Below are positions 11,449-23,239 of a DNA stretch of 64,000 nt, piece after piece (position 1 is the first letter of the stretch; the number at the start of each line of letters is the position of its first letter). The stretch comes from Lumbricus terrestris (taxonomy: Eukaryota > Annelida > Clitellata > Crassiclitellata > Lumbricidae): the NCBI GenBank assembly GCA_949752735.1, contig OX457052.1, positions 10,832,612 through 10,896,611 on the forward strand, written 5' to 3'. The notes beneath the pieces were generated by a model. The model made no database searches. It was not told the DNA's origin and was given only the letters and a program-made list of their open reading frames with translations. Both the position numbers and the translations under genes were made by a program.

Positions 11449-12323
11449 CAGGGGTCTCAAACACGCGGCCCGCGGGCCGCATGCGGCCCGCAAACCCGAT
11501 TAATGCGACCCGCGAACAGCCTCCTGGATTTTGATTTTAAAAAATTAGAAATCGGTTTAAAAGAATTTTGCAGTTCCTTTACGATTTGAACCAATGTTTA
11601 AACTGCTTTCTACTCCTTTTGCTGTGGATATTGAATCCCCAACAGCAGATATAGGCTAGGCATATATACAGATGGAGTTAGTGGACCTTCAGTGCGATGC
11701 AACGCCGAAGCAGAAGTATGCTACAGCGAAGTTTTATGCCAGTGTCGCAAAAATAGAGTATCTCCGTAATAATTGTATCTTCCTAGATGATGAGAAGTTG
11801 AAAAATGTCACTTCCGCGTGTGTCTGTTTTTGCAAATTAACTTCCATTTGCTTGGTTTTGAAGAATGACACTAACAGGTAGACCTATGTTTATTCCTATA
11901 TTTTTTGTGACTCTGGTTTAGAGGACTTAGAACATTTAGAACACTTAAGAACACTCGGAGTCTCTGGGTTAACCAAATTCGAGTTGAATTACTCTGAACT
12001 TTGCTTAGGATACTTAAAAAATTAGAGTCATTTAAAATTTTGATTGCAGCATAATTTCTTCAACTACAGCGCCCATGCATTTTTCGATAATTGGGATAGA
12101 ATTGTTTTTTCAATTTTGTTTGTAGTACCATTATAGTTACACTTAAAATATAATATTATGTGAATTTTACAGGGTCATAGCATCATTGCAGTATTGTATG
12201 CGGCAATGACACATAACTAATTATATAGTTTCACTTGCACGAGGATATTTTTATGTTGCGGCCCGCGAGTCATTAAAAATTTCCAAATGTGGCCCACATG
12301 CTGACTTGAGTTTGAGACCCCTG
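11449..12323. mobile_element. hAT-like non-autonomous element ('CAGGGGTCTCAAAC' type)
   Basis: Ends CAGGGGTCTCAAACACGCGG at 11449 and, inverted, CCGCGAGTC...GAGTTTGAGACCCCTG at 12323. The exact 8-bp duplication CTATAAAG flanks it (11441-11448, 12324-12331). GC-rich termini with GCGGCCCGCGGG palindromes and an AT-rich 875-bp interior. This terminus type is widespread in animal hAT elements. No complete transposase reading frame was seen. Confidence 0.92.
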
Positions 12324-12800
12324 CTATAAAGGATGGCCCAAAACAGGTGCCTGTAGTCTGCACCCCATTACATTCACACTATATCCAAACAACCAACCAT
12401 TCCAGACACCTGCCTGTAACAATATCCAGAAATACTGCCCTCAAAGTCCGGCATGCATCTGTCTAAGGTTTCTCAGACAATGACTTCACAAGTCATTAAA
12501 TTGCCTTAGGAGTTCTGCCGCTTGAGGCCAGAGATCCTGAGCAGAAAGGTAAATCCAGTCTGTAGGCATCCACTGTGATGTTTATGATGTTAGGTAGAAG
12601 CAAGTATGGGCTGGATTTTAATTGAAAATTCACACAGTTTCTATATCAGCAGATGTCTGTTGTACCTCAAAGGAGTCTGGAAACAATGAAAATCTATTGT
12701 CTTCTCTGGCCACGAACGAACAACACTAACAACAATGACACCATAGCAAGAGCACAAGTTTAATCGAAATCTTCTTACATACACAGACATGCACTTCATT
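12324..12800. other. unassigned sequence
   Basis: No repeat or gene recognised between the hAT-like element and the LINE fragment at 12805. Confidence 0.5.
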
Positions 12801-12804
12801 TTCC

Positions 12805-13065
12805 CTACTTTAGAACATAATAAGAGAAAGACAAAGGAACTGGGTGGGGCACGTATTAAGAGGAGACTCCCTCCTGAAAGAAATCATAGAAGGGAGAATG
12901 GAAGGAAAGAGAGGGAGAGGAAGACCACGGGAAATGATGCTCGGATGGATGATGGTCAACGGATACAGCAGACTGAAGGAAAAGGCACAGCACAGAGAGG
13001 AGTGGCGCCATTGGAGGTTGGAACCTGCCGAAGAGCAGAGAACCTAAAGAAGAAGAAGAAGAACA
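12805..13065 (+). mobile_element. non-LTR retrotransposon ORF2 C-terminal fragment
   Basis: A frame over 12810-13047 contains the stretches [20 protein letters not shown] and [15 protein letters not shown]. These match the basic C-terminal tail (GHVLR...LEG..-GKR-RGRPR) of endonuclease/reverse-transcriptase LINEs of the RTE/I-like groups. It ends in a short (AAG)n tail near 13048-13065, which fits a 5'-truncated insertion. Clade not resolved. Confidence 0.7.
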
Positions 13066-14109
13066 TAATATTTAAAAAGTAAAGGTTATGTCGGGTCAAG
13101 TAAGGGTAAGGTAATAAAGATCAGAACATGTAAACTAATGAAAAGGTAACGGAGGTGGTGCCAGGGCTGAAAGCGAACCGGGTCTGTCGGGGTCTGTGAC
13201 CCGGCATTGATTTTCGTGACCCGCTGTTGCTGGGTCTCAGCCGGGTCGCGTGTTTAACAATTTTGGGCAAAAATATACCAAAAATAGGTAAAAATTGTAT
13301 GATTTTGGAAAATTTGGGGCAAATGACTTAAAAAAAAGGTCGTCAGAATTATTTTCGGCACAAAGGTCTTGGCTCATCTGCCAAAGTCAGACCCTGCAAA
13401 TTTCCAAACCACTTTCCGCCCTTAATGGTGCTATAGGAGCACCAGAAACGTTCAAGGTATGAGTGATGCAACACAAGCATGGATATGACTGGCCTACGCC
13501 TAAAAAGCCAAGGCAGAATACTCCAAGTGAGTTTCAACACAGTTTCCTCAGTAAATAAATCCCGAGTGACAATCATGGGTAATTGCTCAATCCCTATGAA
13601 ATGGGGTCAAGTGGCCAGATCTCTCAATCACCATCTCTCACTGTTTCATAAATGGTCGGATACAATACGATACAATACAATGCAATACAATATCCACCGT
13701 AAACAGACAACTGACTACCTGTAGGTTGTCAATCAATCAAGGTAAGATTGATGGCATTGACAAATGACCCTAACAGAACTTCTCTGACATTGTAGTGAAA
13801 ACGTCACCTAAGTGCACACGAGTCTTCACCTCAAGGGCAATGGCAGAGTGTATACGGCAGAGTGTAAGGCAGAGCATAAGGCGCCCATTACCAGGATTCC
13901 ATTAAGACAAGGAAGTTCCTACATGGATATATATTATATACAGTCCTTGTTTTCCTATGGCAAACAATCTGCAACGCTTTTAAAGACGCACTTCCTTTTC
14001 CCTGTGCAAGCAAGAAAGAACCAGGCAGCATGATTTTTCTTAGCACATATACCCGGTAACACTGCCCACTGGTTAGCACATACCTGGTAATAATTCTCAC
14101 TACATAGCA
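13066..14109. other. unassigned sequence
   Basis: 13161-13180 (CAGGGCTGAAAGCGAACCGG) looks like a hAT terminus, but no partner end was found. 13660-13690 is a short (ATACA)n run. No gene seen. Confidence 0.45.
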
Positions 14110-14456
14110 CAGTGGTTCCCAACCTTTTTTTTACTTTGTGGCCACCCTTTCTATATTGCTGGAGGACACAAGGGCCACTTTTTCTTAATTAAAGGACATT
14201 AGGGGGGGGCACAAGGCTAAAATGTAATTAATTAAAAGTATAAAAAATGGTTATAATTGAATCAAATTATAATGTTTGATGTTTTTTTTATAGACGTCAA
14301 AGTAAAATGACTTGTAAAAGAAAATAATTATGTGTTATATCTTGTCCAAATTGTCAATTTTTGTTTATATTTTTGCTAATTCTTTGAGAGATGAGGACCA
14401 TTTTTGAAGGCCTGGCAGGCCACTTTTGGCCCACGGGCCATGGGTTGGGAAACAGG
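14110..14456. mobile_element. probable hAT-like element, one end clear
   Basis: Left end CAGTGGTTCCCAACC is a common hAT terminus. The complement of the right side contains TTTCCCAACCCATGGCCC, a partial inverted match. No target duplication was found, so the right boundary is uncertain and may be truncated by another element at about 14455. Confidence 0.5.
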
Positions 14457-14559
14457 GCCAAAATTTTCGATGTTTGGTCGCCGAAAAATCTGATGATTGT
14501 TTTATTTTTTAGTAATTTGTCGAATTCCCAAGAAAAAGATACCATTTTATCCGCCAAAA

Positions 14560-14690
14560 TAGCAGTAGCGGCAGCAGTAGTAATAGTAGTAGTATCGGTG
14601 GTACCAGTGGTAGTATTAGTAGGAGCAGCAGCAGCAGTAGTAGTAGCAGCAACAATAATAATAACAATACCACAGCAATTACAAGCCGTT
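14560..14690. repeat. (AGT/AGC)n imperfect trinucleotide repeat
   Basis: GTAGTAGTAGCAGC-type low-complexity tract producing Leu- or Val-rich false frames. Confidence 0.9.
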
Positions 14691-14799
14691 CCAGTACAAA
14701 TGACCTGCATAAGATTTTAATTCTGAGACACACACGCACACACACAATAATAATTACACTTTCTGCTACAGGGTTGTCAAGTGACCACTTCAGCTCTGT

Positions 14800-15204
14800 C
14801 AGGGATGCCACTCTGAATTTTGAAAAATGTCAGATCCAGTCGAAAAAAAGGTTAGAAAAGGCTAGATTGGCAATTTCTCTTAAAAATACATGAATTTTTC
14901 CATTTTTCCGGCATGAAATTTCTGGGGAGCTTTTTCTAGTTGTACGATGATTAAAATTTGCTATCTTTTTCTTTCGGAAAAATTCCTGATGACTTTTTTA
15001 GTCTTTCGCTACAAAATTTACTTTTTTAGGTCCAAATTCACAAAATTATCGACTTTTTCACGTCTTGTGCACATTTTCACTTTTAAAAAATCAATTTTTA
15101 TGTAAAAAGTCAGAAAAAACTAGACGCTGACAAAAAACGTAGAAACCTATACACGACAGAAAAAACCTAGATCTAGGTGTAAAAAGCCACGAGTGGCATC
15201 CCTG
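14800..15204. mobile_element. hAT-like non-autonomous element, 405 bp
   Basis: Inverted ends CAGGGATGCCACTC (14800) and GAGTGGCATCCCTG (ending 15204), flanked by an imperfect 8-bp repeat (AGCTCTGT / AGCTCCAT). AT-rich interior with no coding capacity. Confidence 0.75.
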
Positions 15205-15374
15205 AGCTCCATGCATCAAAGGCTGGACATTGACAACTGTGAAAAGCCACAATCATCCTCCACCACTGTTGCTCAATGCTCAAGTGGTGCTCCACATCGT
15301 CACAAGCATAAAATGAGAGCTGCATTTTCTTTGCTCTATGTGACATTCTGAGAGACTTAAGATCGGTCACCATG

Positions 15375-15975
15375 CCTTTGAAGCTATTTGTGCCAGAAAT
15401 AGGCACCTTTGATGCAATTTCAATAAGAAATATATAGGTGCCTTTGAGGCTCTTTCCATCAGAAATAGGTGCCTTTGAAAAATTTTCAGTCACAAATAGG
15501 TGTCTTTGAAGAAATTTCAGTCAGGAATAGGTGTCTTTGAAGCTCTCTCCATCAGGAATAGGTGCCTTTGAAGAAATTTCAGTCAGAAATAGGTGCCTTT
15601 GAAGCTCTTTCCATCAGAAATAGGTGCCTTTGAAGAAATTTCAGTCAGAAATAGGTGCCTTTGAAGCTCTTTCCATCAGGAATAGATGCCTTTGAAAAAA
15701 TTTCAGTCAAAAATAGGTGCCTTTGAAGCTCTTTCCATCAGGAATAGGTGCTTTGAAGAAAATTCAGTCAGAAATAGGGAATTCTGAAGGTCTATCTTTC
15801 AGGAATAGGTGCCTTTAAAATGATTTCTGTCAAGAATAGGTGTCTTTGAAAAAAATTCCAAAAGAGATAGGCACCTATAATGCTACAGACAACAGCAAGT
15901 GGTCCCTTAGAAGCAATTTCATCAAAAATAGGCACCTTAGAAGTAGCTTGCTTCATAAATAGGCACCTATCAGAA
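15375..15975 (+). repeat. 31-bp minisatellite with 62-bp dimer structure
   Basis: Units share AATAGGTGCCTTTGAAG and end alternately in CTCTTTCCATCAG or AAATTTCAGTCAG, so two 31-bp monomer types alternate to make a 62-bp higher-order unit. The right part is more diverged. Confidence 0.88.
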
Positions 15976-16308
15976 ATAAGTGACATGCAAATCTTGGCAT
16001 AGCAGTAATAATAATACAAATAAAAGTGCTAGACATATTACTCAGCCAAATTGGGTCCCAGTCACTTAGCTCTGCACAACTCAGCATAAAAAGACATGTC
16101 CACACCGAAAGTCCTTTATACAGAGCTTTCCCAACCTTTTCAACCAGATTTGACCCTCTCTCTAACCCCTGTTGGCGCTCATCTCTAGAGTGGTGGCGAG
16201 ACCTATCTTGGGCGCCTCTGGCCAGTCTCCCACATCCTCCCCCTCCCTGCCAATACATAACATAACGAGAATAGTAATCCTAGGTTGCGCATGGCGTCAT
16301 CATCATCG

Positions 16309-16540
16309 TGGGGCGTGGTGGTGTAGTGATGGCGTCGTTGCCTTGAAGCCAGGAGGTTGGAGGTTCGAATCCACCTCAAGTCGCCACGTGAGGACCTTGG
16401 GCAAGTCCTTCACTCGCAATTGCTCAGCGCTTCGGCGTGAAATTCCGATGCAGTGTCCGCTCTGCATTCGAGAGCGCCTCTGAGTAGCGAGCGTGAAGGG
16501 GTGCTATAACAAGTGCACATACATACATACATACATCTAT
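16309..16540 (+). mobile_element. tRNA-derived SINE, copy 4 (full)
   Basis: GGTGGTGTAGTGATGG head, GGTTCGAATCC B-box, full body and tail GTGAAGGGGTGCTATAACAAG, followed by a (CATA)n end. Confidence 0.9.
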
Positions 16541-16774
16541 CCTGCCGTTTGAGGTCGATGTAGACAGCCTAGAATTTAGTCCATAGGTTTTCCTTGTACC
16601 AGCAGACATGTTGTATCATCGAATCCCCATTTTATACTGTCTCTGGATAGAGGGTTTCTCTGCCAAGACGCAGCACTCATGAATACGCTGTTGCCCTTTG
16701 CTTGGCTTTTAAGTGGCACCTTTAAAATTCGGAACTTACGATTATGAAACTGCAAACTGGGATTGACATAGGTA

Positions 16775-17095
16775 GATTTTGGGGATAATGATCAGGGTGT
16801 GGAGGGTTAATGATTAGGGTCTGTGTGCATTATGAACAGGGTTTGTGGGGATTATGAATAGGGTTTGTGGGGATTATGAATAGGGTTTGTGGGGATTATG
16901 AATAGGGTGTGTGTGATTATGATTTGGTCTGTGGGGATTATGATTAAGGTCTATAGAATTACAATAAAAGCATAGAGAGAGATTATGATTAGGGTCTGTG
17001 CATTTTTGATTAGGGTCTGTGGGATTGTGATCAAAGTGTGTGTGAATTATTATTATTAGGCTATGCGTAATAATGATTAGGATCTGTGGGATTGT
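16775..17095 (+). repeat. degenerate GGGTTTGTGGGGATTATGA minisatellite
   Basis: Short units of about 22-30 bp with core AGGGTxTGTGGGGATTATGA repeat some fifteen times with strong drift. Confidence 0.8.
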
Positions 17096-17124
17096 GATCA
17101 ACGTCTATATATTGACCATGGATA

Positions 17125-17204
17125 CATGCATACATACAATCATACATAGATATACATACATACATACATAGATATATACATACATACATACATACATACA
17201 TACA

Positions 17205-17238
<34 letters not shown>

Positions 17239-17262
17239 CATACACACATACAATGTCATACA
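17125..17262. repeat. (CATA)n microsatellite
   Basis: ACATACAT run with TATA interruptions. Confidence 0.95.
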
Positions 17263-17504
17263 TACAATCATAGGAATTGATCAGTACTATGCATTGGATA
17301 TGTCAAGCATACTCACAGACGAGCCTATAGTGTTTCAGATTCTTCGAGTGTACATAAAGAATTTTAACTGCAGTCACAAATCTGATTCAACAAGTTCGCA
17401 TTCAGACTTGCAACAAAAATTCCTCTAGGATTGTTTGCGGTCAAAAACTGTCTATAAAGCAACACAACCGTCTCTACACCAGACATGTATTGCAATATTA
17501 CTCT

Positions 17505-17828
17505 AAACTTCAAGACCAAGACAGCAGGGTTCCAAGACTGAGACCAAGACAATGTGGTTTCAAGACTGAAATCAAGACAGCAGGGTTCCAACACAGAGAC
17601 CAAGACATTGGGGTTTCAAGACTGAGACCAAGACAGTGGGGTCCCAAAGGTTGAGACCAAAGCAGTGGGGTTAAAAGACGAGACCAAGACAGTGGGGTTC
17701 CAAGACTGAAATCAAGACAGCAGGGTTCCATGATTGAGACCAAAGCAGTGGGGTCCAAAGATTGTGACCAAGACAGTGAGGTTCTAAGAGTGAAATCAAG
17801 ACGGTGGGGTTCCAGGAATGAGACCAAG
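17505..17828 (+). repeat. ~28-bp minisatellite
   Basis: Units of the type GAGACCAAGACAGTGGGGTT alternate with GAAATCAAGACAGCAGGGTT-type units, each ending CCAAGACT. About eleven units. Reverse-strand SWNPAVL-like frames are spurious. Confidence 0.88.
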
Positions 17829-18267
17829 AGTGCGGTACAACAGTTGCAGAGATGTTAAATGCACTTTTTGGTGCTTGTTCCCATACTCTGCACAACCTGG
17901 CTGCAGAATGATGCAACTGAAAGTTCATCAGATAAAAAGTCATCTGCATTCTTGTTATTTCTCAGGTTTATACAAATGTTTCATACTTCCAACTTTCTAA
18001 GTCAATTCAAAATTCAATTTATTCAATTCAATCAATCAAATATTTTTATTCATTGTTTCCATATTAGTAAATATACACACATAATGTTACACAAGTGATG
18101 AGCATTTAATACGACGTTATCTCATTCGGTAATGACATTGAAGGTAGATTTGGGAAGCAATAGGCACTCCAAAAAGGTCAAAGTTGCGCTTTAACCTGTC
18201 ACTAGACCAAGACTTACTCCTGAGACCAATGCAACTCTGCTCTATGACAGTAAACTCAACAAGTTTT

Positions 18268-18358
18268 TAGCCATGGCTCGGCTGGGAGCACCTCTGAGTA
18301 GGCTTCTTGAAGGGGCGCAATATAAATTTTCGAAATGAATGAATGAACGAATGGACAA
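18268..18358 (+). mobile_element. L2-like LINE 3' end
   Basis: CTGGGAGCACCTCTGAGTAG...CTTGAAGGGGCGCAATATAAAT and an (AATG)n tail. LINE 3' UTR only, 5'-truncated. Confidence 0.75.
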
Positions 18359-18384
18359 AATGCTATAGCTGGAGCATGTAGAAA

Positions 18385-18500
18385 ATACCATCATTAATCA
18401 TAATCATAATTTAATCACAAATCATATCATTAATCATAATCTAATCATGATCATAATCTAATCACTAATCATAATCCAATCACTAATCATAGTTCACTGG
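18385..18500. repeat. (TAATCA)n imperfect repeat
   Basis: Repeated AATCATAATCTAATCAC units of about 12-18 bp. Confidence 0.8.
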
Positions 18501-19550
18501 ACCATTAAACTCCAGAGATCACAACTTTGGTCTTCCAAACAAATGCTAATAGCATTCGATTGGCTAACATCTATATTATAATTCCGAAACACTTTCCATA
18601 TGTTTGTTTATTTGTTTGTTCGCTTTTGACTCTCCCCTGCAGAATAGGCTCGGAAATGAAACAGCGTCGGTTTAAAAAAATTATTGCACAATCGATTCTT
18701 ACCCAAATTATAAGGTCATCGCAACTATTTTCAGGTTTTAATTCAGTTTAAAACAAAAGTTATTAGCGTTTTAAGACAGATTTCATCAGTGATTGATCAC
18801 ACTAGCGCTTTTAGTCAAGAGTCTACGCCGCATGACGTCATACCGGCCCAGTAATAATTTCCGTAGCGCCTCGCAGGGGCGGGTTACGTTTGGCTTTTTG
18901 AGGAAGCGGGGTGGGCTAGAGGGTTGGCGAAAACCCTAAATTTAGCGGTCAACGTTGGGTACCACAGTGGAGTAGTGTTTAAAACCCTAAATTTCCCGGG
19001 CAACGCCGGGCAACGCCGGGTTACACATCTAGTCTGTTATATAGCACTTGATCATCTGAAAAGCACTTCAACAAATAGACCTCCAGTCCATATAATACAC
19101 TGAATCAGAGGATGTTATTAGGACCATAGACTTGTCAACTGTACCGTACATCAGGATCTTCCTATATATTTAATCTCGCCTGTCTGCACGTTTTTCACCT
19201 GCCGGTCAAGTAGGCATACTACTCTCTGTTTGCTTGCCTGCCTATCTACCTGCCTGTCTGTGTGTCTATAGATGTGTCTGTCTGTCAGCTGGTCGGTCCT
19301 CCATCGTTACTTCCTCCTGCTCTTTCTTCCCACATCTCCTTGGTGGGGGGGTAGCGTGGGGGAGGGGGAGACAGGCAGACAGACAGACAGATACAGACAA
19401 ACAGAGACAGAGAAGACAGACAGAGAGACAGACACACACAATACAAGACAAACAGGCACAGACAGATCAAGGAAGAAGAGATATCACAGACAGAAAAACC
19501 CGATTGACATACAAAGAAATTGCCTGACAGGACAAACTTTCAACCCAGTG
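18501..19550. other. unassigned; GC-rich patch and CTGT/CAGA repeats
   Basis: 18830-19025 is GC-rich with a TGACGTCA octamer at 18833, a repeated AAACCCTAAATTT motif and tandem GGGCAACGCC. 19180-19300 and 19370-19470 are CTGT and CAGA runs. No gene seen. Confidence 0.5.
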
Positions 19551-19558
19551 ACTGTCTG

Positions 19559-20379
19559 GAGTGTAGGACATTTCCCCCCTGGACATTTCCCCCCCCCGGA
19601 CAATTCCCCCCCCGGACATTTCCCCCCCTGGACGTTTCCCCCCCCCGATTTCGACTAGGACATTTCCCCCCCGGACATTTCCCCCCCCTAAGTCAATCCA
19701 GCTTCTATTTCAGATCTAAAAATACCTTCATCCAGCTTCTATTTAACTTGCGTTTTTTCATCAATAAAGCGTCTATTTAACATCAAAAAATACCTTCATC
19801 CACCTTCTATTTAACTTGCATTTTTTCATCAATCCAGCTTCTATTTCAGATCTAAAAATACCTTCATCCACCTTCTATTTAACTTGCATTTTTTCATCAA
19901 TCCAGCTTCTATTTCAGATCTAAAAATACCTTCATCCACCTTCTATTTAACTTGCATTTTTTCATCAATCCAGCTTCTATTTCAGATCTAAAAATACCTT
20001 CATCCAGCTTCTTTTTAACTTGCGTTTTTTCATCAATAAAGCGTCTATTTAACATCAAAAAATACCTTCATCCAGCTTCTATTTAGCTAGCATTTTTCAT
20101 TAATCCAGCTTCTATTTCAGATCTAAAAATACCTTCATCCAGCTTATATTTCACTTGCATTTTTTCATAAATCCACCTTCTATTTCACATGTAAAAGGTC
20201 TTCATCCAGCTTCCATTTCTCAAGCGCTTTTTCATATGTTGAAGACCATAAAAACAATGCTTTTCGCATACGGGGGGGAAATGTCCTAGGGTAGGGGGGG
20301 AAACGTCCGGGGGGGGAAATGTCCGGGGGGGGAAATGTCCGGGGGGGGAATGTCCAGGGGGGGAAATGTCCGTTCCCCG
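19559..20379. mobile_element. TIR element with GGACATTTCCCCCC arrays at both ends
   Basis: Both arms are clusters of GGACATTTCCCCCC in opposite orientation (19567-19687 and 20270-20370). An 8-bp direct repeat ACTGTCTG flanks it (19551-19558, 20380-20387), so hAT-like insertion is likely. The 821-bp body is mainly a tandem repeat and codes for nothing. Confidence 0.75.
19690..20235 (+). repeat. 34-bp minisatellite with 68-bp dimer structure
   Basis: Monomers begin TCCAGCTTCTATTTC and alternate between AGATCTAAAAATACCTTCA and AACTTGCATTTTTTCATCA endings. A related, more diverged array lies at 60650-61075 inside another element. Confidence 0.88.
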
Positions 20380-20387
20380 ACTGTCTG

Positions 20388-20820
20388 ATATACTGATTAT
20401 TGATTAATCGACTGGCTTACCAACAAACCAACATACGACTGACTGACTGACTGACTGATTGACTGGTTGACCAATGGACCAACGTACAACTGACTGATGA
20501 CCCCCCTCCCCACACCAACACAGTTTTCTGTGCCAGTGACCAAATCAAGAATGACAAAACAACTAAATTGATAAACGAAAGTGCAATCTAAACCAATGGA
20601 TTTTTTCTACTTCCACACGAGTCATTCTCAACAGATTGTGACAACAGAGAATTTAATTAAGTGAAGACAGTTTCTAAGGCCTACTTTCCTGCTGTCTTTA
20701 TGTGAGACGTTCATGTTAAGGACCGTCCCTAAATGACGTCACGCACGGGGGGGAGATTAGTGGGTCACACATTCGTGACGATGTGTGCGGGTCCCTAACT
20801 AGATACCATATGAGTTTTGT
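20388..20820. other. unassigned; short CTGA repeat
   Basis: 20430-20470 is a (CTGA)n run and TGACGTCA occurs at 20734. No gene seen. Confidence 0.5.
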
Positions 20821-20827
20821 GTTGACG

Positions 20828-21105
20828 CATAGAACTCCGCCACTGGTTGTTTTCTGCCAGTGCCAGTCCCAAGCCTGGATAAAGCAGGAGGGCTACACTA
20901 ATCATCTGCGATATGGCAGTGTCGTCAGTGGTTTAATAAAGTGGCTTGGGTGAGCAGTGGGAACACTGAATGTGTGAGCACTGGGAACGCTGATGAAAAG
21001 TTTTATTGAAACGCATGTGTTTCCATGGTTCCAGCATGATGGGCAGTGACAAGAATTTCAAGAGCAGTAGGAACGCCGTTCCCACCCACTTTAAACCCTG
21101 ATGTC
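20828..21105 (-). repeat. dispersed repeat, 'GGCGGAGTT / GAGCAGTGGGAACGC' family
   Basis: Two blocks recur elsewhere. GAACTCCGCCACTGGTTGTT plus CCAAGCCTGGATAAAGCAGG is also at 42494-42590 and, reversed, at 31066-31160 and 31715-31790. GTGAGCAGTGGGAAC...CCACTTTAAACC is also at 41884-42055. Probably parts of one or more transposons; class unknown. Confidence 0.65.
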
Positions 21106-21445
21106 ATTAACATGTAACAAAAGATGCTGACGCGTAACAAGGGCAGGAAGGGGTGAAAAATCGTCCAAAATTGCGTGCCATCATTTATAGACGTCCATTA
21201 CCGCACCCTACAAAATGTTTACATCTACAACTACATTACATCTACAACGTTCTGCACAAAGTTTACAATGCGACCGAACTCTGACAATGGTTCGCTACAC
21301 ATGGTATTGAAACTGATATCACTAACTAGTGTCACATCCGTTTACCAGTAAGCCATTCTAAACCTAAAGGGACCTTCTAAAAATTCTGTTTTTGTTAGAA
21401 ATGTAGAATGAATGACAATTGGAGTCACGTGGGACGGGGTGGCGA

Positions 21446-21732
21446 GCATAGGCGGAGACCTGGGCCGAGACTTGGGGGGGGACGGAAAGACGCGAGATTT
21501 TATGATGAACGAATGGCTGAGTGTCCCCAAAAAATTGACATCTTTTTGCGACCCAATTTCTGACGACCGACCAAATCTCGCTAAAATTTTTCTATTTTCA
21601 CCGCCAAAAAAGTTCATGACCTTTTTTTGTCTTCACTCTCAACGATTGGGGGGGAGCGGAAATGCATGGGCCGTTCCCCCAACACCTCCATTGGGGGACC
21701 GTCCCCCTGTACCCCCCTAGGTCTCCGACCAT
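21446..21732. mobile_element. probable hAT-like MITE, 287 bp
   Basis: Imperfect inverted ends around CGGAGACCT (21451; complement near 21720) with C/G homopolymer blocks inside, flanked by an exact 8-bp repeat GGTGGCGA (21438-21445, 21733-21740). Confidence 0.65.
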
Positions 21733-22072
21733 GGTGGCGATGGGAGGGGCAGGTTCTTTTCAGTGCATACGCAATAAAACATTCTTTATTGTACAACGAG
21801 AGATTCTTTATTGTCACAGTTGAGAACCGGTTTCGGCCAGTTCCAGAGCTGCTTTTATCGTAGACCGGTCACAAATTCACGGTAAGTTACAACTATGAAC
21901 TTTAACCCTCTACTATAATAGATCTCAACTTGTCTTCTCAATCCTTTGTAGACTTACGTAGGCCTACTCCACGCTTACCTATGACGCATCTTTCACGAAC
22001 AACCCAACCCACTTCAAACACAGAGAAAGGGTTCCTTGTCTCCTGTATACATCAACTTATCTGTATGTATAG

Positions 22073-22637
22073 AGCCGGTGTCACGATGTAGGAAGTCTCC
22101 CCCCCACCCCACCCGAAAGAAAGCCTCCCCTTGCTGAATTTACGTCCCCCAGTAACTCTGTATGGGAACAAAGTTCTCTGATATATATATATCAGGGCTA
22201 AATAATTTAGCAACGTGACGCAAACTAGCGGTTTAATCTGGTCAAAATAAAAATATCATGTGACTCAAGCCTATTGTATTGCATTGTATTGTATCTGACA
22301 AAGCACTTCTCGCAGAAAAACCTTTTCAGAAGCACTCCCAGTGCGTGAAACCCCCCCGAGGGAAAAGGCAGGCTTTGAGACGAGGGAGAGATGACGAAAG
22401 ACTACCAGAGAGGATGGCGAGGTTGAACGGGAGACTATATTTAAATGGATGATGAAAACTTAATTTTCTGTCCACCGGAGACTTTATTTCAGAATATAGT
22501 CTCCGGGGGAGGGCCGAATTTATTCTAAAACAGATCTGCCGTATGAGAATCTATTTCGAAATAGAGTCTCTGGGGTGGCGGGAGGAGGAGACTTTTGGAG
22601 GTGGAGACTCTGTGACGCGACACCGGCACGTTCTGTA
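22073..22637. mobile_element. short TIR element, 'CCGGTGTC' family, copy 2
   Basis: Left end GCCGGTGTCACG and right end GCGACACCGGC form inverted repeats with GTCTCC blocks inside. It shares its interior with 3622-4014. A TCTGTAT repeat near both ends may be the target duplication. It carries an internal L2-like LINE fragment (22262-22445). Confidence 0.6.
22262..22445 (-). mobile_element. L2-like LINE C-terminal fragment inserted in a TIR element
   Basis: Minus-strand sequence resembles the LINE at 23540-23805 (RRGRS-like C-terminus and CACTGGGAGTGCTTCTG followed by GCGAGAAGTGCTTTGTCAG) and ends in a short (ATACA)n tail at 22262-22292. It separates the arms of the TIR element 22073-22637. 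Confidence 0.6.
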
Positions 22638-23239
22638 TTTAAACCAGGCCATAGACAGTCATACAAGTAAACAATGCCCTGAGGAATTTATGTCCCAAAT
22701 AAATTCTCGATGGGGTAAAAATTCTGGCAGGGCAACAACCAGGATAGACTTTTTTGCCGTGGCGTTTGCCCTACCACCGATTCATCATGGTTGCGATGTG
22801 AATGGAAATTCACACTGTATATTGTCTCAGCCTTCAGTCTGAATCTATATCTATATATGTCTGTCTGTCTGTGTATCATCTATCTCTATTTGGATCGTGA
22901 GAAAACCGTCATTCCATGCAAAAAAGTAAAGTAAAATATAGTAAAGGAACGATGATCGGAAACCTGCGTAGAAACTATACTAGCTCAATCTCAGTAATAA
23001 TATTGAGAAAATCATTAAAAAGTTGCTAAACAGATTTAATACTGCTGAAGAAGAGTGGACACAACGTAAAGACACAAGTTTATTTACGTCGAACGTTGTC
23101 AACAGTCAACCATACGAAAACCACGAATATTGTTTCTTTAGCTGTGTAGTGTTCTCTATGAACAATCATTGAACATGATTAAAGCATAAACATTGACTTA
23201 ACAGTAATAAACACCACTACTAACATCAGACGTTTCTTA

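Noticed and set aside
12844..13047. Small basic host protein
   Set aside because: Sequence pattern GHVLR...KRGRGRPR with a short-repeat tail is the C-terminus of a LINE.
13161..13255. hAT-like left terminus CAGGGCTGAAAGCGAACC
   Set aside because: No inverted partner or target duplication found in the window.
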